Source of the DNA: Clostridia bacterium
GTDB taxonomy: Bacteria > Bacillota > Clostridia > Oscillospirales > CAG-272
DNA: 45,412 nucleotides
Direction: 5' to 3'
NCBI GenBank assembly: GCA_017502875.1
Contig: JAFVUF010000025.1
Location: 1 to 45,412, forward strand
Within the stretch, counting starts at the first letter, position 1, and each line of letters starts with the position of its first letter. The translations under genes were made by a program, and so were the position numbers. The notes below the pieces were generated by a model. That model did not search any database, was not told the DNA's origin, and worked only from the letters and a program-made list of their open reading frames with translations. Shown piece by piece: positions 41,781-45,412 of the stretch.

Positions 41781-42491
41781 TTAGACTGTCAAAAGCGTGC
41801 CTATATTCTCTCCGGAAACCGCGCGGACGATATTCTCCGGGTCAGAAAGACCGAATAAAAGCACTGTCATCTTATTTTCAAGACCGAAGGTAGCGGCGGT
41901 TAAGTCGATAACTCCGAGTCTTTCGCTTATAATTCTGTCGTAGGTGATATTATCGAGCTTAACGGCGCTCGGATCTTTTTTCGGGTCAGCCGTATAAACT
42001 CCGTCGATATTTTTAGCGAACAGCGAGGCGTCCGCATTTATCTCCGCCGCACGCAGAAGCGCCGTGGTATCTGTGGTGAAATACGGACTTCCCGTACCCG
42101 CGCCGAAAATCACAATTTTGCCGTTTTCAAGATGCCTAATGGCTTCATCGCGGTTGTAGGCCTGGCCAACCCCCTGTATCGGCACCGCCGTCATTATCAC
42201 CGCGTCCATGCCTGCGGCAATAAACGCGTCCTGAAGCGCTATGGCGTTCATAACGGTGGCGAGCATTCCCATTCTGTCAGCGCGCACTCTGTCCATTTTG
42301 CCGCCCTGTCTGCCTCTCCAGATATTTCCTCCGCCGCAAACAACGGCTATCTGAGCGCCCATATCCATGCTCTTTTTAATTTTTGAGGCGACAGTGTCCA
42401 CGAAGCCGTAGTTATAAAGTCCGTCTCCGCCCTCCGCAAGCGCCTCTCCCGAAAGTTTGAGGAGGACTCTTTTGTATTTAAGTGTACTCAG
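41781..42491 (-). CDS. pyrH: UMP kinase with an apparent CTG start
   Basis: A 236-residue amino-acid-kinase-fold enzyme that phosphorylates UMP to UDP. The essential N-terminal phosphate-binding strand (STLKYKRVLLKLSGEALAEGGDG) is encoded only if translation begins at CTG 42489-42491; the next in-frame start, GTG 42401, would delete it. AAAGGA lies 10 bases before that CTG. The in-frame codon four upstream is TGA. Later motifs GGGNIWRG, DRMGMLATVMNAIALQ, FGAGTGSPYFTTDTTALLRAAE and NIDGVYTADPKKD are intact. First gene of the long operon. Alternatives are a frameshift or sequencing error near 42490. Confidence 0.9.
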   Translation of the reverse strand: MSTLKYKRVLLKLSGEALAEGGDGLYNYGFVDTVASKIKKSMDMGAQIAVVCGGGNIWRGRQGGKMDRVRADRMGMLATVMNAIALQDAFIAAGMDAVIMTAVPIQGVGQAYNRDEAIRHLENGKIVIFGAGTGSPYFTTDTTALLRAAEINADASLFAKNIDGVYTADPKKDPSAVKLDNITYDRIISERLGVIDLTAATFGLENKMTVLLFGLSDPENIVRAVSGENIGTLLTV

Positions 42492-42534
42492 CTGACGTCA
42501 TTCCTTTCCAAAATTAAAATAATTATTATAGAAT

Positions 42535-42563
42535 ATTATAATATATATTTTCGCAAAAAACAA
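42535..42563 (-). promoter_or_regulatory. Likely promoter of the pyrH operon
   Basis: Minus strand TTGTTT (42558-42563), 17-base spacer, TATAAT (42535-42540). A second TATAAT lies at 42525-42530, so the start point is not fixed. It would drive the whole run down to hisIE. Confidence 0.55.
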
Positions 42564-42683
42564 GTCCTTAGCCATATTTTTCACAATAATTTAAATTTTG
42601 CATTACATCAAGCCTATCTGTTTCTGTGATACGCAAAAACATTTAGTCGCATTTTTTATCGTTCGATCGCACCCGTAAACCGA

Positions 42684-42719
42684 AAAAAGCTCCGCGAAAG
42701 CATTTTCGCGGAGCTTTTT
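42684..42719 (-). terminator. Terminator of the two-GTPase operon
   Basis: 16-bp perfect stem AAAAAGCTCCGCGAAA (42684-42699) with 42704-42719, loop GCAT, T-run. It separates this operon from pyrH downstream. The stretch 42564-42683 between it and the pyrH promoter shows nothing else. Confidence 0.9.
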
Positions 42720-42734
42720 AGTGATGTATTTGTT

Positions 42735-43673
42735 TTAATCAAAGGTTGCGACAGGCTCGCTCGGAGCTTCGGACTTTTCCATCGAAATAAGATGAAATAC
42801 GGGGCCAACGCCCTTATACATCTTGTGCTTTTCCTTTTTGAAGGTAGCGGTAACGGTAAACCACTCGCCGTTATTACACTCAACGTTACAGTCCGCTACG
42901 GTTACTATTCCGTGAAAGGTTGTATCGTCAGCGCAACAGGTCATAACCATTCTGCCGAAGGCAAACTCGTTCTTTTTGAGCATTTCATCTCTTACGGTCA
43001 TTCCCTTAACCTTTATTGTCTTATCCTCGTATTTACTCAGGTCCTCCGCCATATCTCTGTACCAGATGGCGTAATCACGCTCCGAAATTTCGATTACGGG
43101 CGCGTTAATATCAAAAGGAAGCGGGTCCTCAATGTTGTCCTGCTCTATCTTTCCGTCGGTGTATTCATAGATAATCCCTACTCGGCGGCTTACAGCTCTT
43201 ACAGCGGAATGAAGCGCCATTATATCGGTCTCAGGGGTGCAGCGGTTGAAGAAAACCACGCTCGCGCCCTGAAGCTTATCGAACATGAGAGCGCGCATAT
43301 TCGCGTTATACGTCTTGAACGTTGCGCTGTCTACGCACATAACCTCCTGATACGGAAACCAATCCTCAGGAAGCGCGTCGTAAAGGGTGCTTGCCATCCA
43401 CATTCCGTTAAGCTCTACCATTACTCGCTCAGCCTTATGCTTTTTCAGAAGCTCCTGAAGCTTCTCAGTTGTAAGGTCCTCGGGCTCATCAATAACCTCA
43501 AGAAAAACCTCTCCGCTATACTCACTCGGATCGTACTCCTCAATTCCCTCCTCACAGAGAATTATAAGAGTTCTCTCCTTGTCCTGAAAGCGCTTGTCCG
43601 CCATCGTTTCGTGAACCATTTTTGTTTTTCCCGACTCTAAAAATCCGGTAAAAACGTATACGGGTATCTCCAT
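42735..43673 (-). CDS. G3E/CobW-like GTPase fused to a TIGR03943/DUF1980-like domain
   Basis: A 312-residue protein. Residues 1-190 are a P-loop GTPase domain: Walker A GFLESGKT (10-17), VMVELNGMW in the place of Walker B, and FFNRC (141-145) where a NKxD motif would be. It lacks the CxCC motif of CobW metal chaperones and has a divergent G4, so its nucleotide use may differ. Residues 215-300 (TIKVKGMTVRDEMLKKNEFAFGRMVMTCCADDTTFHGIVTV...GEWFTVTATF) resemble the C-terminal domain of TIGR03943/DUF1980 proteins, with the R-x4-CC pair (Cys246-Cys247). Such proteins usually accompany a permease and relate to metal homeostasis. It is the second gene of the operon, 38 bases after the His-rich GTPase. 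Confidence 0.75.
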   Translation of the reverse strand: MEIPVYVFTGFLESGKTKMVHETMADKRFQDKERTLIILCEEGIEEYDPSEYSGEVFLEVIDEPEDLTTEKLQELLKKHKAERVMVELNGMWMASTLYDALPEDWFPYQEVMCVDSATFKTYNANMRALMFDKLQGASVVFFNRCTPETDIMALHSAVRAVSRRVGIIYEYTDGKIEQDNIEDPLPFDINAPVIEISERDYAIWYRDMAEDLSKYEDKTIKVKGMTVRDEMLKKNEFAFGRMVMTCCADDTTFHGIVTVADCNVECNNGEWFTVTATFKKEKHKMYKGVGPVFHLISMEKSEAPSEPVATFD

Positions 43674-43711
43674 TTTTAAGTAGTTCCTTTCCTAACAAAA
43701 AAGCCTTTCGA

Positions 43712-44848
43712 TCAAACCCCGAACAGAGATTTGAGCTTATCCTCATCAATTTTCGCGCCGATAACGCAGAGCCTGCCCGTGATAGCTGAGCTGCCTCGTC
43801 TTACGTCCGGCTCACCGGGTACGTAATCGAAATGTATCCAACCGCCGTCCTCAGCCATTACGATACCCTTCGCGCGCAGCACCATGCCGTATTCAGCTTC
43901 GTTTTCAAGCGCTTTGAGCGCACCCGCAATAGCTGATTCGGTGAATTTCTTGGTAGTTTCAAAGCCACAGCTTGTGAATACCTCATCGGCATGGTGGTGG
44001 TGATGTCCGCACTCACACTCCTCGTCATCGTGGTGATGATGGTGGTGTCCGCACTCACATTCCTCATCATCGTGGTGATGATGGTGGTGTCCGCACTCAC
44101 ATTCCTCGTCATCGTGGTGATGATGGTGGTGTCCGCACTCACTTTCCTCGTCGTCGTGGTGGTGATGGTGGTGTCCGCACTCACATTCCTCGTCATCGTG
44201 GTGGTGGTGATGGTTGTGCGACTTCAAAAGCTCCTCAAGCTCGCATTTAAGCGTGTCGTTGCCCTCAATCGCCTCAAGAAGCTGCTTGCCGTCAAGCTCG
44301 TCCCAAGGCGTAGTAACGATAACAGCGTTTGCGTTCTTCTCGCGAAGAAGCTCAAAAGCCTTAGCTATCTTATCCTCGCTCATTCCGCCCGTATGGCTCA
44401 TTATTATAGCGGAAGCATTTTCAACCTGATCGTTGTAGAATTCACCGAAGTTTTTAATATACATCTTGCATTTGCCAGCGTCGCAAACAGCAGTAAAGGA
44501 ATTAAGCTTTGCCTCAGGGTTTTCAATTCCCTGAACAGCTCTGATGACGTCCGAAAGCTTACCGACGCCTGACGGCTCAATAAGAATTCTGTCGGGGTGA
44601 TACTCATCAAGCACCTTCGCAAGAGCCTTACCGAAATCACCGACAAGACTGCAGCAAATGCAGCCGGAATTCATCTCAGTAATATTTATGCCCGCATCCT
44701 GAAGGAAGCCGCCGTCAATACCTATCTCTCCGAACTCGTTTTCAATAAGCACAAGCTTTTCTCCGGCGTAAGCCTCTTTTATAAGCTTCTTTATAAGAGT
44801 CGTTTTACCTGCTCCGAGAAATCCGGATATTATGTCTATTTTTGTCAT
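43712..44848 (-). CDS. CobW/G3E-family GTPase with five His-rich metal-binding repeats
   Basis: A 378-residue putative metallochaperone. The GTPase domain has Walker A GFLGAGKT (9-16), ENEFGEIGID, the metal site CICC (63-66) and ILIEPSGVGK. Between it and the C-terminal CobW domain (about 290-375, ending AKIDEDKLKSLFGV) lies a segment, residues about 212-286, of five units of 14 residues built as HHHHHHDDEECECG. Members of this family insert or move Zn, Co or Ni with GTP hydrolysis; the repeats would bind or store several metal ions. The ribosome site is AAGAGG. Its perfect promoter lies at 44886-44914. Zinc is the most likely metal, by family precedent only. Confidence 0.9.
   Translation of the reverse strand: MTKIDIISGFLGAGKTTLIKKLIKEAYAGEKLVLIENEFGEIGIDGGFLQDAGINITEMNSGCICCSLVGDFGKALAKVLDEYHPDRILIEPSGVGKLSDVIRAVQGIENPEAKLNSFTAVCDAGKCKMYIKNFGEFYNDQVENASAIIMSHTGGMSEDKIAKAFELLREKNANAVIVTTPWDELDGKQLLEAIEGNDTLKCELEELLKSHNHHHHHDDEECECGHHHHHHDDEESECGHHHHHHDDEECECGHHHHHHDDEECECGHHHHHHDDEECECGHHHHHADEVFTSCGFETTKKFTESAIAGALKALENEAEYGMVLRAKGIVMAEDGGWIHFDYVPGEPDVRRGSSAITGRLCVIGAKIDEDKLKSLFGV
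44005..44214 (-). repeat. Five tandem 42-base repeats coding His/Asp/Glu/Cys units
   Basis: The marker GTCCGCACTCAC on the plus strand recurs at 44005, 44047, 44089, 44131 and 44173, exactly 42 bases apart. Units differ by a few silent changes and one Cys-to-Ser codon change. The frame is kept for any unit number, so slippage would alter the count of metal-binding units without breaking the protein. Confidence 0.93.
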
Positions 44849-44885
44849 TTCAAAAACCTCTTCCGTTCATATTATTACAATTTAT

Positions 44886-44914
44886 ATTATAGACCTCTTT
44901 TTTTGATATGTCAA
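44886..44914 (-). promoter_or_regulatory. Consensus promoter of the GTPase operon
   Basis: Minus strand TTGACA (44909-44914), 17-base spacer, TATAAT (44886-44891), 38 bases before the start. No Zur-type palindrome is obvious. Confidence 0.88.
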
Positions 44915-44956
44915 GAGATTTTTATGACTTTAAGAGCAATAAATTATAAATTACTC

Positions 44957-44985
44957 TTGACAAGTCGATATAAATTTGATATAAT
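44957..44985 (+). promoter_or_regulatory. Consensus promoter reading into the tRNA-Pro array
   Basis: TTGACA (44957-44962), 17-base spacer, TATAAT (44980-44985), 15 bases before the first tRNA-Pro half. It is probably the original promoter of a tRNA-Pro gene. Confidence 0.85.
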
Positions 44986-45000
44986 TACACTGTTAATTTT

Positions 45001-45195
45001 CGGGATGTAGCGCAGTTGGTAGCGCGCCTGGTTTGGGAGCAGGACACCGACTACGCTTACCGTGAAAAGCAAAACTGCTGAAAGCCTTTGAAAACACTGA
45101 CTTTTTCGGCACTCTATCTCTTCACAAAAGTGTGATAATTTGCGGTTTGACCACAGATTTGACCACTTACAGAAAACCACTAAAAATTTAATAAT
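45001..45195 (+). pseudogene. tRNA-Pro 5' half, unit 1 of tandem array
   Basis: CGGGATG acceptor strand, D-arm GCGC...GCGC and anticodon loop TTTGGGA (anticodon TGG) match tRNA-Pro up to about 45043; then the T-arm and the acceptor partner CATCCCG are missing. The anticodon stem CCTGG/GCAGG has a G-G mismatch. The remainder holds AACACTGACTTTTTCGG (about 45093-45113) and two TTTGACCAC copies (45146-45154, 45158-45166). Confidence 0.75.
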
Positions 45196-45383
45196 CGGGA
45201 TGTAGCGCAGTTGGTAGCGCGCTTGCTTTGGGAGCATGCAGGCAGTTCCTGTCTTTTCATTTTTCCAAAGTCCGAAAACCCTTGTAAACACTGACTTTTT
45301 CGGGCATTCCTCTTTTCGATAATCTCTCAGTAAAGTAGTTTGACCACAGATTTGACCACTTACGGAAAAATTTAATACAATAT
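45196..45383 (+). pseudogene. tRNA-Pro 5' half, unit 2 of tandem array
   Basis: The same tRNA-Pro 5' half through anticodon loop TTTGGGA, with stem CTTGC/GCATG (one T-T mismatch) and no T-arm. The sequence after the loop differs from unit 1 for about 50 bases, then AAACACTGACTTTTTCGG and the paired TTTGACCAC (45339-45347, 45351-45359) return. Unit length is 188 bases against 195 in unit 1. Confidence 0.75.
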
Positions 45384-45412
45384 CGGGGTGTAGCGAAGCT
45401 GGTATCGCACCG
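45384..45412 (+). tRNA. Start of a third tRNA-Pro-like sequence, cut by the window edge
   Basis: CGGGGTGTAGCGAAGCTGGTATCGCACCG has a properly paired D-arm (GCGA/TCGC). It differs from units 1 and 2 at several positions with compensating changes, so it may be the start of an intact tRNA-Pro. Only 29 bases are visible and the anticodon is not reached. Confidence 0.45.

Noticed and set aside
44005-44214. Possible CRISPR array from regular 42-base spacing
   Set aside because: The units are contiguous, in frame with a CobW gene and translate to identical 14-residue blocks; there are no variable spacers.
43991-44572. Plus-strand open frame rich in valine and alanine across the His repeats
   Set aside because: It is the antisense of the 42-base His/Asp/Glu/Cys repeats of the CobW-family gene, with no ribosome site or promoter; the repeat periodicity explains its length.
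44849-44956. Zur operator before the metal-chaperone operon
   Set aside because: Only AT-rich sequence and the consensus promoter are visible; no convincing Zur palindrome could be seen by eye.
44944-45291. Minus-strand frame of 115 codons across the tRNA-Pro array
   Set aside because: It runs through antisense tRNA and repeat sequence (the KWSNLWSN segment is simply the complement of the TTTGACCAC repeats) and has no ribosome site.
45001-45412. Two complete tRNA-Pro genes
   Set aside because: Neither unit has a T-arm or a 3' acceptor strand (CATCCCG), and both have mismatches in the anticodon stem.

Overview
The window looks like a chromosomal segment of a low-to-moderate GC Gram-positive anaerobe (Bacillota, class Clostridia, plausibly an Oscillospiraceae/Ruminococcus-type gut bacterium). 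The evidence is a Gram-positive PolC-type DNA polymerase III, the conserved order pyrH-frr-uppS-cdsA-dxr-rseP-ispG-polC, a short HisG with a separate HisZ, a group III glutamine synthetase, strong AGGAGG-like ribosome binding sites, and near-consensus sigma-A promoters that almost always have a 17-bp spacer. Genus-level placement is inference only.

Left part (1-24 kb) is a mosaic of short transcription units bounded by clear hairpin terminators. It holds the 3' end of a probable glycoside hydrolase, hibernation factor hpf, branched-chain amino acid exporter azlCD, an acetyltransferase, a translationally coupled Fic/GIY-YIG pair beside tRNA-Arg, smpB, a membrane-bound XRE regulator and glutamine synthetase III. 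It continues with a large wall-exposed LamG/metallophosphoesterase/collagen-like protein divergent from an AraC regulator plus a radical SAM/SPASM enzyme, then thioredoxin with a tiny ferredoxin-thioredoxin-reductase-like protein. A polar amino acid ABC transporter, ung, a beta-helix lipoprotein, tRNA-Ser with a duplicated 3' flank, proC with a DUF624 protein, a second acetyltransferase, yajC, a small membrane protein and a leucine-rich-repeat surface protein follow.

Right part (24-42.5 kb) is one uninterrupted minus-strand run of 17 genes: pyrH, frr, uppS, cdsA, dxr, rseP, ispG and polC, followed without a visible terminator by the complete histidine pathway hisZ-G-D-C-B-H-A-F-IE. The first block makes UMP kinase, recycles ribosomes and builds isoprenoid and phospholipid precursors; the second makes histidine from PRPP. 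The first gene, pyrH, appears to use a CTG start.

The last 3 kb holds two G3E/CobW-type GTPases. One carries five tandem 14-residue His/Asp/Glu/Cys repeats; the other is fused to a TIGR03943/DUF1980-like domain. Both suggest metal (zinc) handling. The extreme right end carries a tandem array of truncated tRNA-Pro 5' halves, each followed by a conserved segment with paired TTTGACCAC direct repeats. It looks like a series of attachment-site scars of an integrative element, and is the most unusual structure in the window.
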